A DNA stretch of 64,000 nt from Escallonia rubra (Eukaryota; Streptophyta; Magnoliopsida; Escalloniales; Escalloniaceae). A program made the translations under genes and the position numbers. The notes below the pieces were generated by a model. The model ran no database searches, was not told the DNA's origin, and saw nothing but the letters and a program-made list of their open reading frames with translations. The stretch covers positions 186,001-250,000 of the forward strand of contig JAVXUO010002656.1 in assembly GCA_033065855.1 (NCBI GenBank), read 5' to 3'. Positions 33,168 through 43,172 of this stretch are shown one piece after another (within the stretch, counting starts at the first letter, position 1; every line of letters starts with the position of its first letter).

Positions 33168-33511
33168 CTATGTTACATGGACTCTTCGGTTTGCGTAAAG
33201 TACCCGTGTCGGACACTCGACACTTGGACATGGGTATGGGATATGTGTCCGACACATCTCATAGGATATGACATTATCAATACTATCTATAGTTTTTTGT
33301 TTAATTAGTTATTACTTTGAGAGGAGACAAGTTGTCAATTGAAACCAAGTGCATCACATAAAACACCTTTTTACCTTCGAAATAACTAAAAAGCAATAAC
33401 AAATATGAACATTTTGCCGTGTCCCCGGGTCTTGCGTTTTCAAAATTAGACTAGTCCAACACTTGAACACATATCCGATCCGGACACTCATACCGAGTCC
33501 ATGTAACATAG
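33168..33511. mobile_element. 344-bp MITE nested in the GC-rich element
   Basis: Terminal inverted repeats CTATGTTACATGGACTC / GAGTCCATGTAACATAG, continuing inward as 'gtgtcggacac' against 'gatccggacac'. The flanks aaggtacg (33160-33167) and aaggtagg (33512-33519) differ at one position and fit an 8-9 bp target duplication, as made by hAT or Mutator elements. Non-coding. Confidence 0.8.
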
Positions 33512-34068
33512 AAGGTAGGTCTTCTTCCTTTCTCTTTGCCCTACTTCTGTCTTCCTCTCTCTTTGTGGGTTATGGGTCGTGACTTGGACAGTTGGATCAA
33601 TTTTGTTCATGGCTTGTGGGTTGTGACTTGGACACGTGGGCCAATTTTTTTCACGCAATGATGGCACTAAAGGCACCGAACTGTTAAATGTTTAATATCT
33701 GTTGTGGGATAAGAAGATCAAATCACTGTTATAAGTTCTTTGTGACATAAGTGTTTCAGTTTCATTTTTTTCACTTTAAGGCAGTGAGTTAACTATTTGT
33801 TTTGATATCTCCTTTCATTGACTTTGAATGTCATATACTATTCGTCAACTACTTTAGTATGGTTATATTAAATTGCAGTATATATCCATTTATACACGTT
33901 CTTAAGATTCAAATGGTCCCTAGTTTGTTTAGAAATTCAATACTAAGTGTACATAGCTAAAAGAACATATTCAAAATTTGTCGTATTCCTGCCGCACCCG
34001 TATCCTAAAATTTTCGAAAAATGTTGTATCCGCGTATTCGCACCCGCACTAGAGTCCGTGATTCATAG

Positions 34069-34595
34069 GACTTCACTCGCACCCCAAGGAAAACGACGTC
34101 ATCGCTTTCCCCATTTCACTGTCTCCACCCTCAAAAAGATCATCAACAATAAATGGGCATACCCCCAACAATAAATGGGCATTCCCCCAAGCCAGTTGCT
34201 CATTTTCGATAAGGAAGTTTGCAGCTGCAAAATAAAAAAAATAAAACAGGTGATGGATCTTTGATGTCAAACATAGAAGTGAGGAGTTGTTGGTAGATGG
34301 ACAGGCGTTTGACAGCGGGCCTTGGTGGACAGTGGTTGTTAGTTGGGCGGCCTAAGGAGAAGAAGAGCAATGCGGTTCCATCAATGGATCAGCAACCGGA
34401 GTTGGTAGCGGTCCAATTGTTGATGGATGGTTTGCCGACCGGCAACTAGCTAACGGCGATCGAAGTTGGTGGACATAATTGGGGGTGTGACGGCTTAAGG
34501 AGAAGAAGAGACAATGGGTATAACGATGAAATGGCTAGGGCTTTCTAGAGTTTATACATAAGGAAATATGGACGGTTCAGATTAAATCTTGTTTA
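34069..34595. other. No gene recognised; small tandem duplication
   Basis: Contains two copies of 'caacaataaatgggcat' (34144 and 34167) and GGT/GGCGG-rich sequence at 34280-34520 with low-complexity frames only. Confidence 0.45.
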
Positions 34596-34786
34596 GGATA
34601 TAAAGTGGAGCAGGTCGAGTCGGATAGCGGGACAGATACACTTATGACAATACCCGCCTCGTATCTGCTCCGGGTTATGAAAGTAAATACCAAAGCCACA
34701 TGCCCTGGTCAGGGTAAAAATATTCACTCCTATAGAAGCGAAGCGAACCGGATATCCACCAGGAACGGATCCAATTGCCATCCTCG
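34596..34786 (-). mobile_element. Possible hAT-like terminus, truncated
   Basis: The minus strand starts 'aggatggcaattggatcc' and continues with 'ggatatccggttcgc', ..., 'gcgggtattgtcataag'. This resembles the 'GGGATGGCAAT..' termini with GC-rich subterminal repeats seen at many plant hAT ends. No second end or duplication was found. Confidence 0.35.
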
Positions 34787-36384
34787 ATTAAACTACCCCC
34801 TTCCGTTTTCTCTCACAATTTCTTTAGAGCTCTCTAGCATTTAAATCATCTATGTTCTCTGCCATTAATCACCAAGGCCAGCAATCTCATCATCATCGAC
34901 CAACTAACGCAATTAACCATGGCTTTTGATCTCAACAACGTTACTCCACCGTCGTCCATCACATTCGGCCACTTGCAATCACATCCCCTAGGAATTTGAA
35001 TTGGTTGAGGTTTACATAAATTATGAATAACAAGATCAATAAGTGGAGGCATCAACCAAATTAAGATGCCCCAAAGGTACATAATCAATAGAAATGCAAA
35101 ATTGAATAAAAATTGGAACATAATCACAGTATTCAAGAAAAAATGGAAGAGCTTGGCACTAGAAATTCTCACTCGAAAATGTAATTAATGGATAAACGCG
35201 CACATGCACTCAACAAATACATGTCTCTTATAGGGCTACAGGTGTCCCACTATGTGGAAGATAACCATACAAGCCACCCAAATCTAGGATGTATCTAGAT
35301 GGATTTCTCACATGTAAAACCAGCATTAAGATAAAAAAATCTACCTTGTTGTTGATTGGGTTCATCACTAGTCAGTCCCGGAAAACATGTTCGACCCATT
35401 GTGGCCTATGGGAACAAAGAAAAACTCTTCGTTTTAAGAAAATATCCCCTTAAAGAGAACATCTAAGTCAATTATTTGAGGCAAACACCAAGCAAGCATT
35501 CCTAAGCATCCTGATATTATAACCAAATATACACAAGATATCCTAGATTGCTAGGGCCTCAAAGCTTACTAGCAATAAACACAATATCAAATCGCCTCCG
35601 GTAGTGGTGAACTCCGAACGTGTCAGGTGTTAAAGGTACGATTTCACCCCTCTACTTGTTATCGGCATTTCTCGAAACAACAAGAGAGTGGTGACAATTA
35701 CAAAGAGCGCATACCCCCGTTGCTCACATTGATCTCATTGCATACCGCAGGATTCAACAAGTATTTATGTTCAACTGGAAAGGCTTGCTGATGCAACTGA
35801 GAAAGAAAGTGCGTTGTGTGGTGATTCATTTGCCAAGATGTTGAAAAACTCTTTTCTTCAACTTCTACTTATACACGTAAATGTGATTTGGAGGTTCGTT
35901 GTTTCACTTATTTTATTGGTCGTCACCAGAGCCTTGCTTCACATAAAGGGTATTGTCTCAATGACCTTCTTTAAGCTAACTTTCTTCATTTACTGCATTT
36001 AAGTAGAATTTATTTAGTAGGGAAACAAGACACCTAAGTGAAATGTACATTAAGATCTCACACTATTTGTTTAGTCTAATTCCACGCTTTTATTAACTAG
36101 GTGCCCATGTATTGGACAAAGGGATTTTGAAAAGCAATGCAGATTGATTCTCTTTTCTTACGTGAATTAGATACTACAGAAATGCAGTTTCACTCCTCGA
36201 TAGAAGGTAAGATGACTGTAAAAATAGGGAACAGAGAAAGAGAGAATACTCACCTCGATCAACCAAGAGTTGCGAGTAGCAAAAGGGCATAAATGAGAGG
36301 TGGCAGCAGGGACGGCAGCAAGTAGCCGCGGCAGCAAGTAGCCGCGCCAGCAAGGAGCCACGGTAGCAACAGGGACAGTGACGG
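34787..36384. other. No gene recognised
   Basis: Unique AT-rich sequence with short unassigned frames, ending in a GC-rich patch at 36290-36384. That patch has a short repeat of 'gcagcaagtagccgcg' (two to three copies) abutting the inverted NLR segment. Confidence 0.4.
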
Positions 36385-37036
36385 CAGCTGGAACAGCAGC
36401 CACGACGATGTAGATGAGATACTACGCCATCATGGTATAATTACTCGAAGAAGGTACAAGTAAACGACATGTTAGAATGCGGGAATGGATGAGAGAAGCA
36501 GCACTGTTTATCTTGTCAACTAATGTTGGACGTAAATATTTGGTGAAAACGAGTGAAGTATTACAGAAGCCTCCACATTTGGCGGATTAGAGACATAACA
36601 AGAGAATCTCCAACGACGCGAATACATTACCAAGCTGTCCATATTGTTTGATGTTTTCCACACTTTCTCTTCACAGAAACTCAAATCTGGATGAAATTCC
36701 TACATAATTCTTCCAGTATTTGAAGAAATCTCAAGTTTTGGACTTGTATCATTCTAGAATCTTTGCACTCCCACCCTCTTTATCAAAGCTAACCGGCCTT
36801 TAAGTGCTTTATCTAAATGGTTTTAGCGATTGGGTGAGACTTCCTTCATAGATAGGAGAACTTGCAACTTGAAATGCTTGATATTTTCATGGCAGCGAAG
36901 TTAGTTGTCTACCACCTCAGATTCGTAGCTTGATCCATCTCAGGCGTCTATTTTTGTCGAAGTTCTTCAAGCCGTAAAACTAATCCAGAAAGTTGTGTCT
37001 TTGATTATAGTGAAACTTCCAGGCTCCCTAAGTTGG
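36385..37036 (+). pseudogene. Inverted copy of an NLR MHD-LRR segment
   Basis: Plus-strand sequence encoding VRMREWMREAALFILSTN (MHD region, His replaced by Arg), then RKYLVKTSEVLQ. The LRR part (VLDLYHSRIFALPPSLSKLTGL) contains several stops. It is the inverted counterpart of 37400-39060 on the minus strand, with matching order from 'gatactacgccatc' to 'gttgtgtctttgat'. Where the other arm carries a ~1-kb MULE-like insertion, this arm reads straight through 'cttgtcaactaatgttgg'. With a spacer of about 360 bp the pair could fold into a long hairpin. Confidence 0.85.
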
Positions 37037-37399
37037 AAGAACATTTCATCGATGTCAAATGTTGGGACCGGGATAAGATGCTATCTAGTGTCATTACAAA
37101 CACAGCTACAATATAAGATGCTGAAGATGTCATAAACGTAGTCGCAGCTACTCCGAAAATCTCAGTTCCAAAAATTTTTAGCAACGGAAAAGTTTTTTTT
37201 TTTTTAAGGGAAATTCAAAAATTAGGGAAAATACAAAAAATACCTTTAGCGACGGAATATTCCATCACTAAAAGTCACTAATTCTGTTTTAAAAAGTGAG
37301 ACTTTTTAAATGGCTTTTAGTTGAGATTTTTACAACTAAAGGTGTTTTTACAGAAAATACCTTTAGTTGTAAGATTGGCTTAAGCCTCATCAAGAAAGT
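37037..37399. other. Spacer between inverted NLR arms with CACTA-like repeats
   Basis: Holds 'tttagcgacggaatattcc' and 'ttttagcaacgg' words like the subterminal repeats of CACTA elements at 8 kb and 42.4 kb, plus an internal inverted pair ('cttttagttgagattttt' against 'acaactaaagg'). It could be a small CACTA derivative. No ends could be fixed. Confidence 0.45.
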
Positions 37400-39865
37400 G
37401 AAGTTGAAGAATTTTCATATTCATCAAAGACACAACCTTCGCGATTAGTTTCACTTTATGAGAACTGGTGACAGACAACAACAGACACCTGAGATGGATC
37501 AAGCTACGGATCTGTGGTGGTAGTCAACTGACTCTACTACCACGAATATCAAGCACTTCAAAATACTTAGGTTTTCCTATTTGGGAAAAAAGTCTCGCGA
37601 AAGCACTGCAACCATTTAGATAGAGGACCCAAAGGCCGATCAACTTTGATAAAGAGGGTGGTAGTGCAAAGATTCCAGCACGATACAAGACCAAAACTTT
37701 AAGTTTCTTCATATACTCAAAGAATGATGCAGGAATTGCTTTCAGATTTGAGTTTCTCTGCTTTATAAAGTGTGGAAAGTATCAAACGACCTGGACGGCG
37801 TGGTAGTGCATTCAAATCATCGTCCGCCAAGGAGGTTCCTCGTTATGTCTCCTATCAGCCAAATGTGGATGCTCCTGTAATGTTTCACTCTTTTCCACCA
37901 AATATTTACGTACAAAATTAGTTGACAACCTAAGAAGCACGGGTACGGGTGCGGGTGCGGATACGACACGGGTGCGGATACACGGATACGGCATTTTTGA
38001 AAATTTTAGGATACGGGTGCGGCGGGGATACGGCAAATATTATATATATTTTATATATATATATAATTTTTTTTACTATGTACGCCTAGCATTTAATTTC
38101 CAAACAAGTTGTATTTTAATAAAGTGCATAAAAAGACATGATGCAATTTAACTTAACCATTAAAAGGTAGTACAATACCATCAAATACATAAGGAAGTCA
38201 CAATATAAAAAAACTTGACATATTTGGCTTTAATTTAAGCCTTTAAACCTTTAACACACAAAAAAAATGTCACAATAAAAAAAAAACAGTCACAGCAAAA
38301 TCAAAAAACATGTGAGAAGTGAAACTATAATTACTTAAAACCACCAAACAATCCACATTCGAGACTCAGCAAGAAACCAAAATAAAAAAAATTTGACGGA
38401 AACGAAGACAGAAGGAAGTCAGAGACATACCTTCGAAGCAATGCTGCCGGAGGTGAGAAGGGTGGTCGCCGGAGGTCACCGATGGTCGCCGGAGGCCCCC
38501 GATGGTCGCCGGAGGTCCCCGATGCTTTTTGGTGGTCGCGGCTGTTCGGTGGTGAGGTCGTGGGTGGTCGCGGCTGTTCGGTGAGGTCGTGGGTGGTCGC
38601 GGCTGTTCGATGGGTGTCGCGGGACGTCGCCGGTGTCGAGGGAGGTCGCCGACGTCGAGGGAGATCGCCGGTGTCGAGGGAGGTCGCGGCTGCTGCGATC
38701 TCTCTTTCTCTCTGAGTCGAGTGCCCTAATTTGGTTAGTTAAGTTATTTTATGTTTCAGCCCCCGAAGTGTCGGATCCGCACCCGAACCGTACCCGAGCC
38801 GCACCCGAGCCGCACCCGAATTTCAGAAAATGAAAAAATAAATGGAAAATACTGGGTGCGCACCCGACACGCACCCGAGCCGCACCCGTGTCCGATGCGC
38901 ACCCGACCCCAATACTCCTCCCCTTTTGAAGCACCCGTGCTTCAGAGTTGACAACACAAAAAGTGCCGCTTCTCTCACCCATTTTTGCTCTCTAACACAT
39001 CGTTTACTCGCACCTTCCTAGAGTAATGACACCATCTTCAGATGACGCAGTATCTAATCAACATCATTATCGCTGCCAAAGAAATCTTGGGTTGACCAAC
39101 AGTCCAACAAACGATCTTCGTAGATATTAGTGCCCTCAGAGATATATAGTACCATAAAGGAAGCAATTTTTTGGGCCTCGTTTAAATTGTCATAGTTATC
39201 TTGCAACCAAACGTACATTTTTTTCATGAAATGATCTCCCTTTCTAGGCCACTTTATTAAGTCATTGAATCCTTCTTTCTACCATTCCTTTCTGAGGCCT
39301 CTTAATTTGAAGGCACTAGCCGCCAATTTGATCCTTAGAGGATGAAAATCATATAGTTCAACCACTTTGCACATATATCTCTCCATATGTGGGTTGTCAC
39401 TAAGATTTGGAACGATCGGGATATATTGAAACATGTTGAGTGCCTTATCGTCACAGAACTTTCCCATCTTGATCACCTCCCATTAAGTTACAAACAACGG
39501 CCCATAGTAGGTGTCAATACTATTTTACTACCTTGAGTCTCAGGTATTCCAATTTGATATAAATTTAGCCCTTGCCTAACATCATCCAGAAGTAGCAAAT
39601 ACTTCTTATCTTTCAAGCTATCCCTGATTCTTCCGGCAACTTCGTCAACATGATTGCTACCTTAAATATCTAGTATCAATCTTCTGGCCATTGCCCACTG
39701 CAGTTCCTGAGTGCTTATGTTCCCCTTGTTACCCTCTGTTGACACATTTAGCAAGATTATTATTTCAAATGTTTCAGAAATTGGAGAATTAGAGAATTTT
39801 TCTTCCTTTGCAAGCTCTTGTGTAATGGAAGACACTTCCTCTTAAAAAATACCCCCCACACAGAC
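37400..39865 (-). pseudogene. CC-NBS-LRR (NLR) resistance gene remnant 2
   Basis: Minus strand from about 39865. The NB-ARC part contains ISTQELQWAMARRLILDI, an in-frame TAA near 39660, then VAGRIRDSLKDKKYLLLLDDV (kinase-2, near 39590), GSKIVLT (RNBS-B) and FHPLRIKLAASAF (GLPL-like, near 39330). An RNBS-D-like stretch (near 39100) and WVREAALFVLSTN (MHD region) follow. The frame then meets a MULE-like insertion (37930-38945) and resumes as FVRKYLVEKSETLQEH. LRRs follow (LKVLVLYRAGIFALPPSLSKL; FEVLDIRGSRVS). The P-loop exon is not seen. The insertion and stops make it non-functional. Kinase-2 and RNBS-B are better preserved than in remnant 1. Its distal part is duplicated in inverse orientation at 36385-37036. 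Confidence 0.85.
37930..38945. mobile_element. GC-rich non-autonomous MULE-like element, copy 1, with 10-bp target duplication
   Basis: Ends CTAAGAAGCACGGG and CCCGTGCTTCAG are inverted repeats. They are bordered by identical AGTTGACAAC at 37920-37929 and 38946-38955. Subterminal regions are rich in 'cgggtgcggg/cgcacccgagc' words. The interior has 20-33 bp GC-rich tandem words ('ggtcgccggagg', 'gtggtcgcggctgttcgg') and no recognisable protein. A 9-10 bp duplication and extended inverted ends fit Mutator-like elements. The insertion interrupts NLR remnant 2, and the paralogous arm at 36515-36525 lacks it. Confidence 0.9.
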
Positions 39866-40140
39866 TCAACTCAAAAACATTCATTAATCATGTCATGACT
39901 TTTTTTTTGTTGCTTTCTTTTGCACAGGGAGTAACAGGGCAATCAAAAACGTATTAAGAACCTGATGTGATGAGAGCCTCCACCAGCTCCACGTAAACAG
40001 ATGTTCTTCCTGAACAACTATAAAAGAAGGTGGACCACTTCCTTCTCAAATAAGGCCACCACTGACTCAATTTATACATCTCTTAAAATGATAGAATGAA
40101 CCCACAAGTACATAAAAGATAGATTTCTAAATAGTTTACA

Positions 40141-40560
40141 AGACATCAGTACAGCATGAAGAAATCTCATAGGATTCTCTTACAAGCCCTCTATTATGAC
40201 ATATCACCGGTGTAAGGCCCGAATTCTTTAAGCCACTTAAGTTTCTAGTAAACAGATAGTTCTAAACTCGCTTAGAACTTCTCCTTTAGATAGCGAAGGA
40301 ATTATTGCATCTGGGCATTTGGATCCCCAAGGTAGGCTGCGCATTTAATTTGTTAACAAGACATCAATATAGCATGTAAATCTCAAAGGATTCTCTCTCA
40401 GGCCCTCTATCGTGACATATCATCGGTGTAAAGGCCCAAATTTTTAAGCCACTGAAAATTCTGGTAAACATATAGTTCTAAACTCGCTTAGAACTTCTAC
40501 TTTGAATGGCGAAGGAATTATTGCATCCGGGCATTTGGGATCCTTAGGTAGGCCGATTGA
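40141..40560. repeat. ~217-bp tandem duplication
   Basis: Two consecutive copies sharing 'gacatatca(c/t)cggtgtaa', 'tagttctaaactcgcttaga', 'gcgaaggaattattgcat' and 'gggcatttgg', with starts about 217 bp apart. It lies upstream of NLR remnant 2. A minus-strand reading gives LPKDPKCPDAI-like words reminiscent of NLR LRR linkers, but frames are broken and this is only a suggestion. 39866-40140 shows nothing else. Confidence 0.75.
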
Positions 40561-42039
40561 AATGGTAATAAGTCGGCTTCATTTTCACTGTAAAGTATAT
40601 CAATGTGATTAAAATATTTGAGCTATCATGCACCTAATATGGAGCAATAATGCCTCTTAGAGACCCCAATATTCCTTCCCGAGCGACCAACGCTTGTAGA
40701 TAAAATCCAGACTGTGTTACATCCAACTGGGGCAAATTGTGAGCTCTATATTTCAAGTAAATTACTCACTGCTAGGCCATTAGAAGTATGAACCCGACCC
40801 ACTCCATCTTAAAAGTTTTACCCCTAAGGACTGCTTATTAGGGGAAAATTTACTGAACTTACGGATTAATGCGACCATTGTCACAATAACGTTGTAAAGC
40901 ATGTTGCACCAGTTCTCCAATTCTATTAGTACTAGCAGACTCTTAATTAACAAAGTACTATACATATGGTACTAATCTCAGATAGGTAATTAATCATATC
41001 AAATTGTACTAAGAAACTCATGATAATGGCAAGAAACCCAATTAAGCAAAATTGTCTTAAATGTTTACCTGTTTCGAGGCCTCCAACCTTCGACGCCTTC
41101 CTTAGCCATAGTAGCCCCAATAACCACAAAAAACGGAGAAAGAACACTAACGGCCGTGTACGGTGCCAATGGCTGAACGAGACGCAAGCCACAACAAGGA
41201 AATACAAATTATCTACCCTCTTAAACGGCTGTGGCACGCGCTGTGGCGGCGGGGGTGCGACAGAGAGGGTGGGAGCGGGGTGGGGGTCGGGGGCGTGGGA
41301 GGTGGGAGAGAGAGAGGAGGGGGAAAGGTGAGCGGCGGCCTAGGGTTTTGATTAAATGACCTTTAGCGACAGATCACTCTAAAAATACTCTCTCTACCTT
41401 CTCTCTAAAACCAAACACAGCAGGACGTCACCATGGCCGCCCCGCCATGCTTCTGCGCGCGTGGGGAGGCAACCACTCGGCCATTAGATTGTAGGTTCTT
41501 TTGTACTCGTCTCGTGTGGTGGTCTTCGTTATGGCGTACTCAGTGGGTGGCCGGCGGCAAAAATGGTTGGAGGATTGTGGCGAAGCGCAGCTCACTGGAT
41601 TTGATCGGAGACGGCGACCTCAAGGTAAGTCTCCTAGGTCGATCTAAGTAGATCTGCTCGATCGTCCTCTTTTCCACCTTCGCCGGAGATGACCAAAATC
41701 TCGCCGGCGGTGATCAGAATCTCACCGGCGATTTTGACAGTCATTTATAAATGATCCTTCGGCTATGTAAATTTCATTCTTATCTGTTTTCTACTGCAAA
41801 GACGTGGAGGACGGGTTTGTGGTTGGTTGTGGTGGCATTAGAGGTAACAGGAGGCTTGTTGCAGAGGGATTTGCCTTGGTTTGGGATTGTTTTGTGGGAA
41901 CCCGTGCGGTCTTCCGAGGGTGGGTTCGGGGGTATAGGGTCTTGGGACGGGGGTGAGTTCTGTTGGCGTGGGGTGAGTTCTATTTGGGGGGGGGGGGGGG
42001 GGGGGATGTTTAGGGCTCTTTCCTAATTTTGAGCATGAT
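40561..42039. other. No gene recognised; GC-rich island with G-runs
   Basis: AT-rich unique sequence to about 41200, then G-rich sequence (41230-41340, 41820-42010) including a run of 18 or more G residues near 41986-42005. A CACTA-like 'tttagcgacagatcac' sits at 41361. Plus-strand frames at 41433-41651 and 41751-42026 are composition-driven and have no recognisable domain. Confidence 0.4.
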
Positions 42040-42315
42040 TATGTGTTGCACTTCTATATCGGTATGCTCACCTTTGGGCTGTGCGGTTCCCGATACCACC
42101 TTGTATTTTGTTTTGTTAGTTTATTAGGTTTATTGTTACTTCCCGACCTTTACGGTCTGTTTTGTTAGTTTATTAGGTTTATTGTTACTTCCCGACCTTT
42201 ACGGTCATGTATTCTCAGTCACAGGAATATGGTGACGAATAATCTCTGTAAGTTTTAGAACAGGGCGACTGTATAACTTTTCATTATCAATATAATTCTC
42301 ATATTCTACAAAAAA
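42040..42315 (+). other. Possible 3' end of a retroposed transcript
   Basis: A 47-bp direct duplication ('ttagtttattaggtttattg' near 42117 and 42164) is followed by 'aatctctgtaagttttagaac' and an A-rich tail after 42310. The arrangement resembles the 3' untranslated end and poly-A tail of a LINE or processed copy. No reverse transcriptase or target duplication was found. Confidence 0.3.
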
Positions 42316-42329
42316 AAAATTATTCTTAA

Positions 42330-42469
42330 AAAAATCGAGAAAGTGAAAATTATTGAAAATCTCAATTAGCAATGAATTTTTTGTCGATAAATGTCTATCG
42401 TTAAAAGTTACTTTCAGCGATAGATTTTGTTCTGTCGCTAGTCACTAAAAGTTATTTTTCTTGTAGTGA
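42330..42469 (-). mobile_element. CACTA-type transposon terminus
   Basis: The minus strand from 42469 reads CACTACAAGAAAAATAAC, the canonical plant CACTA end, followed by 'tagtgactagcgacagaac', 'tatcgctgaaagtaac' and related subterminal repeats. The opposite terminus was not located. 41361 carries a similar subterminal word, so the element may span about 41.3-42.5 kb. Confidence 0.75.
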
Positions 42470-43167
42470 CATGAAAAAGTACTGTTGATTTAATAATAGC
42501 AATACCTATAAACCAATCAAAACATATATGGCAATAACAATAAGCTTAACATAGATGCTAAAATGTTTTTTCAGCAAGTCCTGTTAATTTAACGTTAGTT
42601 GTAAATTGTAAACTAATCAAAAGATCATGTTAATAACTATAAGCTTAACATAGATGCTAAAATTCTTTTTCAAATTGCTGATGATGTCCATCATTATGTC
42701 GCTCTGTCATAATTATAATTATAATATTTTTTATAAAACCCTAGAAAAATATAAATACTTTCCAAAACGTCTTGATACTTGACAACCATAGAAAACTAAA
42801 AATGTTGGCTAAACTTGGTTTATGGACACAATAGTATAACTAACTTATGAAAACTCTCAATTTTGTAAGGCCATGCAATAGTCATCTGTTAAGTTAGTGA
42901 ATATTTCACAGTTATCAATACCGTATAAAAGTGTGTACCGATTTCTCGGTGAAATGTTATGTACCAGTGCCGGTATTGGTATCGTCTCAATATCGTCTCG
43001 AATGCCTCATTAATGTTATACTTATATAGAATATTTGTTCATTAGCAAACTAGAAATATACACATATATTGTCTACCTCACAGCTCCTCTAGAATAAATT
43101 GTTTGTCTTATACAGCTTGAATTACCTCTTTTTTCAACTAATTAAGCTATTTGTTCCCAAATAGGCT
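42470..43167. other. No gene recognised
   Basis: AT-rich. 'ataagcttaacatagatgctaaaat' occurs twice (42540, 42641), a local ~100-bp duplication. Nothing else stands out. Confidence 0.5.
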
Positions 43168-43172
43168 GTTTG

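Larger units (their letters stand above)
32716..34068. mobile_element. GC-rich MULE-like element, copy 2 (inverted relative to 37930-38945)
   Basis: Left end CTGAAGCATGGGTGC, with 'caccagggtcgggtgc' next. The right end, read inward on the minus strand, is CTATGAATCACGGAC, followed by 'agtgcgggtgcg' and 'aaaattttaggatacggg'. Both ends match the two ends of the element at 37930-38945, in the opposite orientation. Flanks gatgtcacc / gacttcact share six of nine positions and may be a decayed 9-bp duplication. A smaller MITE (33168-33511) and a GA microsatellite lie inside. No coding region is assigned. Confidence 0.65.

Noticed and set aside
41433-42026. Plus-strand protein starting MAAPPCFC and a following frame
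   Set aside because: The start has a reasonable context but the frame is short and GC/G-run driven, with no recognised domain, next to CACTA-like sequence.
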